NCBI RefSeq assembly: GCF_020073745.1
Contig: NZ_JAIRAU010000033.1
Coordinates: 1 to 64,000, forward strand
Direction of reading: 5' to 3'
DNA: 64,000 nt
Source: Nannocystis pusilla
GTDB taxonomy: Bacteria; Myxococcota_A; Polyangia; Nannocystales; Nannocystaceae
Numbering within the stretch: the first letter of the stretch is position 1; each line of letters opens with the position of its first letter. This document shows, piece by piece, positions 1 through 8,540 of the stretch. Under the pieces are notes generated by a model, which made no database searches, was not told the DNA's origin, and was given only the letters and a program-made list of their open reading frames with translations. A program made the position numbers and the translations under genes.

Positions 1-1
1 C

Positions 2-505
2 GACCAGGCGACGAGCTGCGGGCAGCCGCTCGCGTACGCGGCCGTGGGCTTCTTCGAGTACCCGAACGCGCCGACCACGGCGGTGCGCGACCAGGTGCTG
101 GAACTGCGCGGGATCGCCAAGGGCAGCGCGACGTGGGAGGACGAGGGCACGCGCGGCAAGACGTACACCGGCGCTTACTCGGCGCCGGCCGACGATGCCA
201 CCGGGGCGCCCGCGGTGCGCGGGTGGTTCGTGCTGCGCGACGCGAACGACAAGTACGGCTACTTCGCGCTGTACGAGACCGACCCGGCCCACTGGGACGC
301 GCTGAAGAGCGTGCTGGTGGCCAGCGGGAAGTCGCTGCTGGTCAAGCCGCGCGCGAGCGCGTCGCCGGTCGAGGGCCAGGTGAGCGCTGCGCCGCCCGCG
401 GGCGGGGCGACCGGAGCGGGCGCGTCCGGCGGGCTCGCGGCCGAGCCGGCGGGGGCGAAGCCGGCGAAGCCCGCGAAGGGCGCGAAGGCCGTGCAGGCCA
501 AGTGA
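2..505 (+). CDS. Partial hypothetical protein with Ala/Pro/Lys tail (5' end outside window)
   Basis: The frame is open from the window edge to the TGA at 503-505, so the true start lies upstream. A GTG at 44 is in frame but falls inside a continuous stretch that begins DQATSCGQPLAYAAV, so I treat the gene as truncated by the window. About 110 residues look globular, with aromatic-rich beta-like segments (GWFVLRDAND, KYGYFALYETD). The tail of about 50 residues is low-complexity Ala/Gly/Pro and ends in repeated AKPAK steps. I recognise no family and propose no function. Two tRNA genes follow about 100 bp downstream. Confidence 0.65.
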   Translation, partial: DQATSCGQPLAYAAVGFFEYPNAPTTAVRDQVLELRGIAKGSATWEDEGTRGKTYTGAYSAPADDATGAPAVRGWFVLRDANDKYGYFALYETDPAHWDALKSVLVASGKSLLVKPRASASPVEGQVSAAPPAGGATGAGASGGLAAEPAGAKPAKPAKGAKAVQAK

Positions 506-607
506 ACGCGGCGGGGCTAACGCACGCGCGTCGCTGGCAACGAGGCGCTTGCGGGCTGCGCCGCAGTCGAGTAAAAGCCGCAGGTCCCAGCCGCGCGTGG
601 CGCTCGT

Positions 608-680
608 GACCCTGTCGTCCAGAGGCCTAGGACGGTGGCCTTTCACGCCACTAACACGGGTTCGAATCCCGTCAGGGTCG
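608..680 (+). tRNA. tRNA-Glu (anticodon TTC)
   Basis: A 73-nt cloverleaf. The acceptor arm GACCCTG (608-614) pairs with CAGGGTC (673-679), with discriminator G at 680. The anticodon stem GTGGC/GCCAC encloses loop CTTTCAC, giving anticodon TTC. The T loop reads GGTTCGAATCC. CCA is not encoded. tRNA-Lys follows 25 nt downstream, so the two may be cotranscribed. Confidence 0.95.
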
Positions 681-705
681 TCTCTCTCGCGCGCGGCTGG
701 GTCTT

Positions 706-778
<73 letters not shown>

Positions 779-955
779 TTCGCCTCGAGGCCCCTCACCG
801 GGCCCGAGGGCCCTCCGGGCCGAGACCTGCGCGGTGCTCGGGCCGGTGGGTTCTTGCGCGGCGCAGCGAGCCCGGCGCGGCGTGCCCGCCGGGAAACTGG
901 CCGGGTCGGGATCTTCTGTTATCGTGGCGCTGAACTCGCCCGGAGGTCTTCGCCC

Positions 956-1966
956 ATGTGGTTCGCCCGAGGCCCGACTCTCGCTGTCAGCTTCGCCGTG
1001 GCCATGGGCCTGGGAGCGTCGCTGGCCGCGGCCGCCCCCGCCGACGCGCTGTCGGCCTGCCTCGACCGGTGCGACCGGGCGCGGCTGTCCGAGACCAATC
1101 GGGCGACCTGCCGCCTCGACTGCGAGCAGGACGCGGCGACCGATCCCGAGCTGATCCGCTCGCAGATCGCGGCGCAGGCGAAGACGGCCGCGCCGCCGGG
1201 CCCTGCGGGGCGACCGGGCGCGGCGACAGCGACGCCGAGCCCGGCGCCGACCGGCCGCGCGGGGTGCAAGGCGGCGTGCGAGGCCGACCGCACGCTCTCG
1301 CTGGACGACCGGGCGACCTGCGCGCTCGAGTGCGATCTGGTGGAGGAGCCGGCCGCGGGCGTGGGCGCGCGAGCCGTGGTGAGCGGATCGCCCGCGCCGG
1401 TGAGCGGGCCGGTCGCGGTGGCGACCGGGAGCAGGCCGGTGGCCCCGTCGAGCCTCGGCGTGGCGCCGTCTAGCTTTTTAGCCATGTGCCTCGAGACATG
1501 TCGTAAAGGACCGACGAAGACGAGCGCGACCGATCAGGCGACCTGCCGCCTGACGTGCGAGAACACGGCCAGCGTGGTCGACGTGGCGCTCGACGCGGTG
1601 CCGAGCGGGTGGTTCGCGGCCGCGCCGGCGCCGACGGTGATCGTGGCGCCGCGGCCGACGAGCGTCGCGGCGACGCCGACGAGCGCGCCGCGACCGTCGC
1701 CGTCGCCGGCCTCGACGAGCGCGCCGCGACCGTCGCCGCCGCCGGCCCCGACGAGCGCGCCGGTGGGGGGTTCGTGTCAGGCGGCCAGGGCGACCTGCGA
1801 GGGCGCGTGCGCGAAGGTGCAGGCGGCGTGCGAGCGCGGCTGCGGCAAGCAGAAGGTCGAGACCGACCGCGAGACGTGCAAGCTCGAGTGCGGCGAGAAC
1901 CAGGGGCTGTGCGCGGCCGACTGCACCGGGGCGCACGCGAGCTGCGTCAACCGCGGGGGTCGCTGA
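956..1966 (+). CDS. Secreted cysteine-repeat protein
   Basis: A 336-aa protein. The ATG at 956 is preferred over in-frame GTG/ATG codons from 854 because CGGAGGT lies at 941-947 and the first ~31 residues then form a good Sec signal peptide ending near ADA. The mature part has at least four Cys units of the form C-x3-C, about 14 residues, then TC-x3-C (for example CLDRCD...ATCRLDC; CKAACE...ATCALEC; CLETCR...ATCRLTC; CERGCG...ETCKLEC). Ala/Pro/Ser/Thr linkers separate them. Even Cys spacing suggests disulphide-stapled helical hairpins in the periplasm or outside the cell. Unit 3 is entered through a copy of the dispersed palindrome (1481-1502). Its last 20 nt overlap the convergent peptidase gene. 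Function unknown. Confidence 0.75.
   Translation: MWFARGPTLAVSFAVAMGLGASLAAAAPADALSACLDRCDRARLSETNRATCRLDCEQDAATDPELIRSQIAAQAKTAAPPGPAGRPGAATATPSPAPTGRAGCKAACEADRTLSLDDRATCALECDLVEEPAAGVGARAVVSGSPAPVSGPVAVATGSRPVAPSSLGVAPSSFLAMCLETCRKGPTKTSATDQATCRLTCENTASVVDVALDAVPSGWFAAAPAPTVIVAPRPTSVAATPTSAPRPSPSPASTSAPRPSPPPAPTSAPVGGSCQAARATCEGACAKVQAACERGCGKQKVETDRETCKLECGENQGLCAADCTGAHASCVNRGGR
1481..1511. repeat. Dispersed TGTCC/GGACA palindrome, in-gene copy
   Basis: CATGTGCCTCGAGACATGTC followed by GTAAAGGAC gives two overlapping, imperfect copies of the family. They are in frame in the Cys-repeat gene and encode the MCLETC stretch at the start of its third Cys unit. Confidence 0.55.
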
Positions 1967-2927
1967 GGGGGCGCGCGGCGAGGTCGAGGAAGGCGAGGCG
2001 GAGGGTCTCGCCGACGGCGCCGAGGCTGCGCGCGTCGAGCTGGTCGCGCGTGTCGGCGTGGGTGTGCCAGGCCGGGTAGTCGTAGTCGATGAGCAGGACC
2101 GAGGGCACGCCGGCCTCGCTGAGCGGGACGTGATCGTCGAGCAGCGGGACGGGCAGCGGTTCGCGGTCGAAGGCGACGAAGCCGTGCGCCTGTCCGATCG
2201 ACCAGATCCGTTCGACGAGCGCGGGCTGCTGGGCGAGGCTGGCGCGGTCGGGCCGGATCCGCAGATCGCGGTCGCCGACCATGTCGAGGACGACGCCGAA
2301 CTCGGCGCGGGCCGCCAGCGGGAAGCGGCCCTGGGCGATGGCCGCCGCGAGCGCGCGCGAGCCGGCGAGGTAGGGGCCGAGGTCGGGACGGCCGAGCTCC
2401 TCGCCGTCGAACAGGATGACGGTGAGGCCGACGTCCGGCGGGAGCTGGCGGACGAGCAAGGGGGCGAGCTCGAGCGCGACGGCGACGCCGCTGGTGCCGT
2501 CGTTGGCGCCGACGATCGGCTGCTCGCGGCGCGCCGGATCGGGGTCGGACTCGGCCCACGGCCGGGTGTCGAAGTGGGTGGCGAGGATGAACCGACGCGC
2601 GGCCTCGGGCCGCACGTGGCCGAGGAGGGTGGTCATGGCGAAGGCGCGACCGGTGAGCGGATCGGCGCCGTCGTGGTCGAGGCGCTCGACGCTGGTGGCA
2701 CCCGCGGCGCGCAGGTCGGCGGCGAGGGCCTCGATCGCGCCGCCTCGCGCGGGGTCGCCGAGAGCGCGCGGGTAGCGGTCCAGCAGGACGTCGAGCCTTT
2801 GCATCGCAGCGTCGCCGGAGAAGCGCTCGTCGGGCGCGCCGTCGCCGAGGCCCTGGGCCTGGCGGGCCGGCGGGCGGCCGCAGGCGAGGGCGAGGGCGAC
2901 GAGCGCGAGGGTGCGGCGGACGAGCAT
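1947..2927 (-). CDS. M28-family zinc peptidase / glutaminyl-cyclase-like lipoprotein
   Basis: A 326-aa protein whose first ~16 residues (MLVRRTLALVALALAC) form a lipoprotein signal with Cys16, so it is probably a periplasmic or outer-membrane lipoprotein. Metal ligands of the M28 fold appear in order: THFDT (His, Asp), GANDGTSG (bridging Asp), DGEE (general base and Glu ligand), LDMVGD (Asp) and AWHTHADT (His). The ANDG.SG and WHT motifs match the branch shared by glutaminyl-peptide cyclotransferases and M28 aminopeptidases. The sequence alone does not decide between peptide hydrolysis and N-terminal Gln cyclisation. It is convergent with the preceding gene, overlapping it by 20 nt. Confidence 0.88.
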   Translation of the reverse strand: MLVRRTLALVALALACGRPPARQAQGLGDGAPDERFSGDAAMQRLDVLLDRYPRALGDPARGGAIEALAADLRAAGATSVERLDHDGADPLTGRAFAMTTLLGHVRPEAARRFILATHFDTRPWAESDPDPARREQPIVGANDGTSGVAVALELAPLLVRQLPPDVGLTVILFDGEELGRPDLGPYLAGSRALAAAIAQGRFPLAARAEFGVVLDMVGDRDLRIRPDRASLAQQPALVERIWSIGQAHGFVAFDREPLPVPLLDDHVPLSEAGVPSVLLIDYDYPAWHTHADTRDQLDARSLGAVGETLRLAFLDLAARPLSDPRG

Positions 2928-3083
2928 GCGCGGTCTCCTGGATGCCTCGCGGCCGCGGGGGGCGCAAGCGGAATCAACCTCGCTGGCGCGGCGATCCTCG
3001 ACTGCGGTGCCACATGCTGTCGGCGGCGGGGCGGACCGGGGACTGTAGGGGGCGCTGCGGGGCCGTGGAAACTTCGTGGCTCC

Positions 3084-3153
3084 CAGGACATGTCGTCAAG
3101 AACATGCTTTGATGAGCATGGCTTGGAGGGCATGTCCTTGGGGGTATGTCGGG
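3084..3153. repeat. Cluster of three dispersed palindromes
   Basis: ACATGTCGTCAAGAACATGC, then AACATGCTTTGATGAGCATGG, then GGCATGTCCTTGGGGGTATG lie head to tail. They follow the 3' end of the minus-strand HEAT-like gene (its stop is at 3162) and sit upstream of the M28 gene. Arms are degenerate relative to TGTCC-N4-GGACA. Confidence 0.6.
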
Positions 3154-3161
3154 GCGAATGG

Positions 3162-4304
3162 TTACGGCAGCTTCTCGAGCAGGCCGAGGGTGCGGGTGGC
3201 CTCGGCGGCGACCGCGATCCGCGGGTCGACGGTGAAGGCGACGACCGCGGGGATGTCGGGGCGACGGCCGAACTCCGACAGCGTGGCGAGGGCGCCGACG
3301 AGGGCGGCCCGGGTGGCCGCGGGCTCGGCGAGGGTGGCGAGCGCGAGGCCGCGGTAGTCAACCGAGTTGAACCGGGCGGCGAGGAGGATCCGGGCGTGGT
3401 GGCGGACGAGGCCGTGCGGGTCGAAGGTGGCGCGCAGCAGGGCCTCGCGGTCGCCGGCGGCGGCGTGGCCGCGGACACTGGCGACGCGGATCGCAGGGTT
3501 GCGGTCGGCGGCGAGCCGCGGCGCGAGCTCGTGCAGGACCGCGGCCGGGGTGATCGCGGGCTCGACGGCGAGGCGGGCGGCCCAGATCCGCAGCTGCTGA
3601 TCGCGGCGGCCGAGCGCGGCGGCCAGGACGTCGCGGATCTCGGGCTGGCCGCGGTGGAGCTCGACGAGCACGCGGCCGGCGGACCACACCAGCGCGATGT
3701 CGCGGTCGCGGAGGCTGTCCCAGAGGGCAGGTCGCGCGGCGGGCGTGCGGGCCAGGTCCTGCAGGGCGCGGCGCCGCGAGAGGCCGGCGCGGACCCACTC
3801 GGACATGCGGTCGACGAGCGGGAGGCAGCGGACGATCAGGTGGGCGTGCCCGGGGGTCAGGCGCGGCTGCAGGCCGGCCCAGGCGAGGTCGCCGATCGGG
3901 CCGACGTAGTCGTTGAGGCGGTTGATGAGGAAGGCGGTGGCGAGGCGATCGACGCGGGGGCCGAGGTGACGCACCGCGGCTTCGCGGGCGTGGCCGTCGC
4001 GGACGAGGCTGGCGACCCCGAGCGCGCCGCTGGTCGCCCCGCACCGCTCCATGCGCTCGACGTCGGCGGCGCGCAGATCGACGAACTCGAGGCCGAGGTC
4101 GGCGTGCAGGCCGGCGTCGCGGAAGGCCCGGTCGAGGGCAGGCACGAGGGTGATCGGCAGGGCCGCGAGGATGGCGTCGATGTCGGCGGCCGCGGCCCGC
4201 ACGGAGGCAGGGGCGCGCGCCAGCAGGTCGGCGGCGCGGAGCAGGATCCGCGCGACCGGGGTTCGCCGCCGTTGCTCGCGGGTGCTCGCGGCCATGCGAG
4301 CCAT
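3162..4304 (-). CDS. HEAT-like repeat protein
   Basis: A 380-aa, Ala/Leu/Arg-rich, mostly helical protein. The ATG at 4304 is chosen because upstream codons enter the divergent Rieske gene; a second ATG at 4295 (MAASTREQ) is possible. The C-terminal half has successive ~35-residue helical pairs with HEAT/armadillo-like spacing, such as RDVLAAALGRRDQQLRIWAA and REALLRATFDPHGLVRHHAR. There is no signal peptide or membrane segment, so it is probably cytosolic. HEAT proteins of this kind often act as scaffolds; no partner can be inferred. It is divergent from the Rieske gene with about 100 bp between the starts. Confidence 0.75.
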   Translation of the reverse strand: MARMAASTREQRRRTPVARILLRAADLLARAPASVRAAAADIDAILAALPITLVPALDRAFRDAGLHADLGLEFVDLRAADVERMERCGATSGALGVASLVRDGHAREAAVRHLGPRVDRLATAFLINRLNDYVGPIGDLAWAGLQPRLTPGHAHLIVRCLPLVDRMSEWVRAGLSRRRALQDLARTPAARPALWDSLRDRDIALVWSAGRVLVELHRGQPEIRDVLAAALGRRDQQLRIWAARLAVEPAITPAAVLHELAPRLAADRNPAIRVASVRGHAAAGDREALLRATFDPHGLVRHHARILLAARFNSVDYRGLALATLAEPAATRAALVGALATLSEFGRRPDIPAVVAFTVDPRIAVAAEATRTLGLLEKLP

Positions 4305-4405
4305 GCTGCACCGATCGCGGGAGGGCATCCAGCGGGTCGGCGGTGCGGGGGCTCGCCACGACGAGGATGGTGGCCGCCGCCGCGCATGCGTTGTATGCAT
4401 CGGGC

Positions 4406-4870
4406 ATGAACGAGCGATCGAGGGCGGACCTGAAGGCGAGTTCACCGGTGTACACCCGGCGCGAGGTGCTGGGCCGCGGCGCGGGGGTGGTGAGCCTGGC
4501 GGTGATCGGCTGCGCGGGCAAGCTGCCGCCGGCGCACGAGGTCCAGGCCGAGGGCGGCGAGGTCGCGATCGCGCTCGCCGACGCGCCGGAGATGGCTCAG
4601 CCCGACGGGGTGATGACGGTCGAGGTGGCAGGGGTGAAGAAGCCGGTGCTGGTCGTGCGCGAAGGCGAGTCGTACGAGGCGCTGCTGCTGAAGTGCACGC
4701 ACATGGGCTGCACCCCCGGCTGGAACGCGGCCGAGCGCAGCCTCGACTGCCCGTGCCACGGCTCGCGCTTCGACGCCCACGGGGCGGTGCTGAAGGGCCC
4801 CGCCAAGGCGCCGCTCGCGAAGTACGCGGTGACGGCGGACGGCTCGACGCTGCGCTTCCGCGTGGGGTGA
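4406..4870 (+). CDS. Rieske [2Fe-2S] protein with Tat-like signal
   Basis: A 154-aa protein with a complete Rieske site: CTHMGC (Cys97, His99) and CPCHGS (Cys115, His118) as cluster ligands, with Cys102 and Cys117 placed for the usual disulphide. Start 4406 (MNERSR) leaves TRREVLGRGAGV at 17-28 followed by hydrophobic LAVIGCAG. This resembles a twin-arginine signal with a lipobox Cys, consistent with export of a folded cluster protein. It is short and stands alone, without cytochrome b, so it may be a standalone electron carrier or the ferredoxin part of an oxygenase. Two palindrome clusters follow. Confidence 0.88.
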   Translation: MNERSRADLKASSPVYTRREVLGRGAGVVSLAVIGCAGKLPPAHEVQAEGGEVAIALADAPEMAQPDGVMTVEVAGVKKPVLVVREGESYEALLLKCTHMGCTPGWNAAERSLDCPCHGSRFDAHGAVLKGPAKAPLAKYAVTADGSTLRFRVG

Positions 4871-4882
4871 GGCGTCCGAACG

Positions 4883-4931
4883 GGCATGTCTCGAGGGGCC
4901 TGGCCGCTCGGGCATGTCCGTTCAGACAGGG
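4883..4931. repeat. Two dispersed palindromes after the Rieske gene
   Basis: GGCATGTCTCGAGGGGCCTGG and GGCATGTCCGTTCAGACAGG, 6 nt apart. The first begins 13 nt after the Rieske stop codon. Confidence 0.6.
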
Positions 4932-5020
4932 CGGTCGTGGCCGCGTGCGGCCGGCGCAGGTAGCGAGGTGAGGTGCGGGCCGACGCCGCGGACCGAGCGC
5001 GCCCAGCCGGTCGGCTCGAG

Positions 5021-5041
5021 AGCTGTCTCCGGGGACATGTG
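5021..5041. repeat. Dispersed palindrome
   Basis: AGCTGTCTCCGGGGACATGT: arms TGTCT and GGACA around loop CCGG. Confidence 0.6.
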
Positions 5042-5248
5042 AGGGGCGCACTCGAGGAGGCCCTGGCGCGCAGGCGTCCGCGATCGAGTCGTGGTGTCGG
5101 TGTGCGCGAGCGAGCAGTGGCCGCGCTCGGCGGTTGCGAGGGTGCTGTGCACGACGCGAGGTCGCCGCCGACTGGCGATTGCGGACCGATCGCCTCGATT
5201 TCAGCCGAGCGAAGAGCCGCGGTAGTATGACAGACCGCCGGAGCAGTC

Positions 5249-5860
5249 ATGACGAGCACGTTCGAGGGCGAGGAGACGATCACGATCGACGGCATGGAGC
5301 TCGTCGCCAGGATGGTGAACAACTGCAGATCGGGGTGCGGCGATCTGGACGCACAGCTCGCCATCGTCGATCAGGTGCAGGCGATGGCCCACGAGCGAGG
5401 CACGTTCTTCCTCGAGGTGCCGCGATCCTGGTGCGACGCCCTCGAAGAGTACGAGCGCGCGCGCTGCCTGTACCCGCCCGCAGAGACCGAGGCGCATCGG
5501 GACCCGCATTCGCCCCTGCGGTGGACGTACTTCCCCGTCATTTCAGCCGGCATCCGCGAGCTGCGGCGTCTGTGGTCCGCCGGCGACCGCCCCGCTTTCT
5601 TCTCGCTCGCGTATGCGCTGCACTTGCTCCCTGACCTGGCGTGCCAGGGCAGGCCCCTGAATGCCGAGCTCTACCAGTTCGAGCTGCGGATCGCCGCGTT
5701 TCGCTGGCACGCGCTGTCGCCCGAGATCCGGGCGATGCTCTGCGACCTCGCGAATGTCGACATCGCGCAGGTCGAGGCGCTGCTCGACGAGCCGGAGTTC
5801 GTCATCGACATGTTCGGCTTCGCGAATGCCGAGGCGGCGGACGACGGGGGCGAGACGTAG
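5249..5860 (+). CDS. Hypothetical protein, 203 aa
   Basis: The ATG at 5249 has a GGAG-type ribosome site about 10 nt upstream. The protein has no signal peptide or membrane helix and is probably cytosolic and mainly helical (FFSLAYALHLLPDLACQG, LCDLANVDIAQVEALLDEP). Two Cys lie close together near residues 26-30 (CRSGC). I recognise no family. Codon use matches its neighbours. A strong symmetric hairpin follows, shared with the convergent M13 peptidase gene. Confidence 0.7.
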   Translation: MTSTFEGEETITIDGMELVARMVNNCRSGCGDLDAQLAIVDQVQAMAHERGTFFLEVPRSWCDALEEYERARCLYPPAETEAHRDPHSPLRWTYFPVISAGIRELRRLWSAGDRPAFFSLAYALHLLPDLACQGRPLNAELYQFELRIAAFRWHALSPEIRAMLCDLANVDIAQVEALLDEPEFVIDMFGFANAEAADDGGET

Positions 5861-5868
5861 CCGAACGA

Positions 5869-5892
5869 ACGCGCGCCCGAGGGGGCGCGCGT
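5869..5892. terminator. Bidirectional terminator-like hairpin
   Basis: A perfect 10-bp inverted repeat, ACGCGCGCCC / GGGCGCGCGT, with a 4-nt loop, lies 9 nt after the + strand stop and about 34 nt from the stop of the convergent M13 gene. There is no T tract, so it could work in both directions or only stabilise mRNA ends. Confidence 0.6.
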
Positions 5893-5925
5893 CGCCGGTT
5901 CATCGCGTCGTCAGTCGACGCGGGC

Positions 5926-8043
5926 TCACCAGACCTCGCAGGCGTCCTTGGCCCGCATGGCCGCGCCGGGCTGGCACTGGAAGGCCTCCGAGAAGCCGGC
6001 GAAGTGCGACAGCGGGACGTTGACGCGCTGCTTGGGGGGGCTGTGCGGATCGACGGTGGCGCGCAGGCGCTGGCTCTCGGGCGTCTCGTGGGTGCACCAG
6101 CCCTGGGCGAAGCCGATGAAGAACAGCTGCTCGGAGGTGAGGCCCTGGATCAGCGGCTGCTCGGGCTTCTTGCTGGCGTGGAGCTTGTAGCCGGCGTAGG
6201 CGGCCTTGATCCCGCCGAAGTCGGCGATGTTCTCGCCGAGGGTGAGCTTGCCGTTGAGCTTGACGGCGGGCAGGACCTCGATGCCGCCGTAGGTGGTCTC
6301 GATGCACTTGGCGCGGGTCTCGAACTTGGCGGCGACGCCCGGGTCCCACCACTCGCGCAGGACGCCGTCCTTGTCGAACTTGCGGCCCTGGTCGTCGAAG
6401 CCGTGGCTGAGCTCGTGGCCCATGACCATGCCGATGCCGCCGAAGTTCATCGCCATCGGGAACTCGGCGCTGAAGTAGGGCGGCTGCAGGATGCCGGCCG
6501 GGAACACCATCTCGTTGGCGCTCGGGTTGTAGTAGGCGTTGACGAGCGCCGGCGGCATGTGCCACTCGCTCTTGTCGACCGGCTGGCTGACGCGGTCGAA
6601 GTCGCGGCGCAGCAAGAACTTGCGGATCGCCAGACCATTGCCGGCGTGGCCGGTGCGCTGCAGCTTGAGCTTGCCGTAGTCGCGCCAATTGTCGGGGTAG
6701 CCGATCTTGTTGTGCAGCGCCTTGGCCTTGTCGAGCGCGCGCTCGCGGGTGGCGTCGTCCATCCACGCGAGGGCGGGCAGACCGGCGGCGAAGGCCTCCT
6801 CGATGGCGGCGATCATCTCGAGGGCGATGTCCTTGCTGGCGCCGGCGAACCGCTCCTTGACGAAGGCCTGGCCGACGAGCTCGCCGAGGCCCATGTTGGC
6901 CCAGCCGACGCACCGCTCCCACCGCGGCGACAGCTCCTTGGCGCCGGTCAGCGCGGAGGTGAACTGGAAGTCGGCGTCGACGATCTCCTTGCTCAGGCTG
7001 CCCGCGGTGGCGCGGATGATGTGCCAGCGGAGGTAGGCCTGCAGGGTGGCCGGGTCGGTGCCGCGGACCAGCGCGCCGAGCTTCTCGAAGTAGCCGGGGA
7101 CGGTGACGTTGACGTCGGCGCCGAGCTTGGTGTAGCCGAACGCCTTGAAGAAGCCGGCCCAGTTGAGCTCGGGGTCGAGCTTGGCGAGGCCCTCGACGCC
7201 GAGCAAGTTGTAGATCTTGTCGGGGTCGCGCATCTGATCGCGCGGGGTCTGCAGCTCGGCCAGCGCGGTCTCGAAGGCGACGATCTTGGCGGCGAGGTCG
7301 GTCGCGACCTCGGGGGCGTCGCCGATGAAGCCGAGCATGCGCGCGACGTGGGCCTGGTAGGCGGCCAGCAGCGCCTTGGTGCGCTCGTCGGTCTTGAGGT
7401 AGAAGTCGCGGTCGGGCAGGCCGGTGCCGCCCTGGTCGACGAAGGCGACGTAGACGTCGGGGCGCTTGGGATCGGGCTCGACGAACAGGTCGAACAGCGG
7501 GCCGTGACCGCCGAACAGCTCGGCGTCGAGGCCGCCGACGACGGCCATCATGGTGTTGGCGTCCTTGACGCCCTTGACCCTGGCGAGCAGCGGCTTGATC
7601 GGGGCGATGCCGGCCTTGTCGATCGCGGGCTCGTCCATGCACGCGGCGTAAAAGGCGCCCAGCTTGCTCTCGACCGGGTCGCTCTTGGCCTTGCTGCCGG
7701 CGGCGCGCTCGAGGATCGCGCGCAGGACCTCGTTGTTGCGATCGGTGACCTCGCCGAAGCCGCGGCCGTAGCGGGGCTTGTCGGCCGGGGGCGGGGTCTT
7801 GCGCAGCCAGCCGCCGCAGGCGTACTGGTAGAAGTCGGTGCAGGGATCGACGTTGGTGTCGAGCGCCGCGAGCACGCCGGCGCCGATCGGCTCGCGGGCG
7901 ACGAGGTTGGCCCGCTGCACCGGCGAGGGCGCAGGCGCGGCCACGGGCTCCGGCTGGGCCGCGGGCGGCTGCGTGGGTGCCGGCTTTTCGCAGGCGAGGG
8001 CGAGCAGGGCCAGGGCGCAGTGCGCGGGCGTGAGGCGTGTCAT
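5926..8043 (-). CDS. pepO: M13 family metalloendopeptidase (neprilysin/PepO-like) lipoprotein
   Basis: A 705-aa protein, normal for M13. The first 18 residues end in LALLALAC, a lipoprotein signal, followed by a Pro/Ala-rich linker. The N-terminal M13 signature DPCTDFYQYACGGW is present. Near the C-terminus are NAYYNPSANE, the zinc motif HELSH at 543-547 followed by FDDQG, the third ligand in ENIADFGG, and the family ending CEVW. Family members cleave small peptides on the outer face of the membrane. It is convergent with the 203-aa hypothetical and faces a frameshifted ORF upstream. All catalytic residues are intact. Confidence 0.95.
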   Translation of the reverse strand: MTRLTPAHCALALLALACEKPAPTQPPAAQPEPVAAPAPSPVQRANLVAREPIGAGVLAALDTNVDPCTDFYQYACGGWLRKTPPPADKPRYGRGFGEVTDRNNEVLRAILERAAGSKAKSDPVESKLGAFYAACMDEPAIDKAGIAPIKPLLARVKGVKDANTMMAVVGGLDAELFGGHGPLFDLFVEPDPKRPDVYVAFVDQGGTGLPDRDFYLKTDERTKALLAAYQAHVARMLGFIGDAPEVATDLAAKIVAFETALAELQTPRDQMRDPDKIYNLLGVEGLAKLDPELNWAGFFKAFGYTKLGADVNVTVPGYFEKLGALVRGTDPATLQAYLRWHIIRATAGSLSKEIVDADFQFTSALTGAKELSPRWERCVGWANMGLGELVGQAFVKERFAGASKDIALEMIAAIEEAFAAGLPALAWMDDATRERALDKAKALHNKIGYPDNWRDYGKLKLQRTGHAGNGLAIRKFLLRRDFDRVSQPVDKSEWHMPPALVNAYYNPSANEMVFPAGILQPPYFSAEFPMAMNFGGIGMVMGHELSHGFDDQGRKFDKDGVLREWWDPGVAAKFETRAKCIETTYGGIEVLPAVKLNGKLTLGENIADFGGIKAAYAGYKLHASKKPEQPLIQGLTSEQLFFIGFAQGWCTHETPESQRLRATVDPHSPPKQRVNVPLSHFAGFSEAFQCQPGAAMRAKDACEVW

Positions 8044-8100
8044 CGAGCGGACGATGCCACAGCGCGCTGACGCGCCGCGGGTTTCGCCAAGTTAGACAAC

Positions 8101-8338
8101 TCACCGCGGCGCGAACGCCCAGGCGCAGCCGGTCCCGGTGCAGCGCCCGGCTGCATCGAGCTGACCATCGGGACAGGTGAGGTCGCGGCGCCCCCGGGCC
8201 GGCGAGCCGGCGGCGGGGCGGCCACCTCCCGGCCGCCACCGCGTCCCGCACCGCCGCGTCGAAGTAGCCCTCGCCGGTCGCCAGCTCCTCGACGCTGTTG
8301 GCCAGCGCCCGCTCGCCGTCGGTCGCGTGCGCGGCCAT
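8101..8338 (-). pseudogene. Small ORF apparently broken by a frameshift
   Basis: Reading from the ATG at 8338, one frame gives a plausible start (MAAHATDGERALANSVEELA, then GEGYFDAAVRDAVAAGRW). It then degenerates to Arg/Pro-rich sequence. A second frame, ending at the TGA at 8101-8103, gives a plausible C-terminus (CPDGQLDAAGRC, then TGTGCAWAFAPR). The span is 238 nt, which is 3n+1, as expected for one frameshift. The switch lies near 8180-8230, just before a palindrome copy (8159-8179) that encodes the LTCPDGQL part. It could be a real pseudogene, a sequencing error or two unrelated open stretches. Confidence 0.35.
8159..8179. repeat. Dispersed palindrome in frameshifted ORF
   Basis: AGCTGACCATCGGGACAGGT. 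The left arm is degenerate (TGACC). It lies inside the apparent C-terminal half of the small broken ORF. Confidence 0.5.
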
Positions 8339-8406
8339 GGCGGCTTGCGTCGCTGGGTTTGGACAGGGTGACGGTTTCCTGACCCGACGTCCCAGGCGGG
8401 ACGTCG

Positions 8407-8481
8407 GGTGTCCCCCGGGACAGCCGCGGAATGGCGTGCGCGGGCGGTCGCCGGGCAAGGAGCTGTCTCTCTGGACATGTG
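8407..8481. repeat. Two dispersed palindromes
   Basis: GGTGTCCCCCGGGACAGCC (8407-8425; exact core, loop CCCG) and AGCTGTCTCTCTGGACATGT (8461-8480; one core mismatch). They lie upstream of the small broken ORF and beyond the 3' end of the dehydrogenase gene. Confidence 0.6.
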
Positions 8482-8540
8482 AAAGGCGGCCGTCGCCGGA
8501 TGGCGGGCCGCCTGCGTGAGAATCTGGCGGAAAGGACAGA

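Larger units (their letters stand above)
4871..5248. other. Gene-free intergenic region with palindromes
   Basis: These 378 nt between the Rieske gene and the next gene hold no convincing ORF. They contain three copies of the dispersed palindrome (4883-4903, 4910-4931 and 5021-5041). A GTAGTATGAC stretch near 5221 could be a promoter element but is not clear. Confidence 0.6.

Noticed and set aside
2058..4409. 783-aa open frame on the + strand opposite the M28 and HEAT-like genes
   Set aside because: Its sequence is Gly/Asp/Val/Arg low-complexity, typical of antisense frames in GC-rich DNA. It crosses two well-supported minus-strand genes and an intergenic palindrome cluster.
5641..8070. 809-aa open frame opposite the M13 peptidase
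   Set aside because: It is the antisense shadow of pepO, with Gly/Val/Ala/Asp-rich composition and no domain motif.
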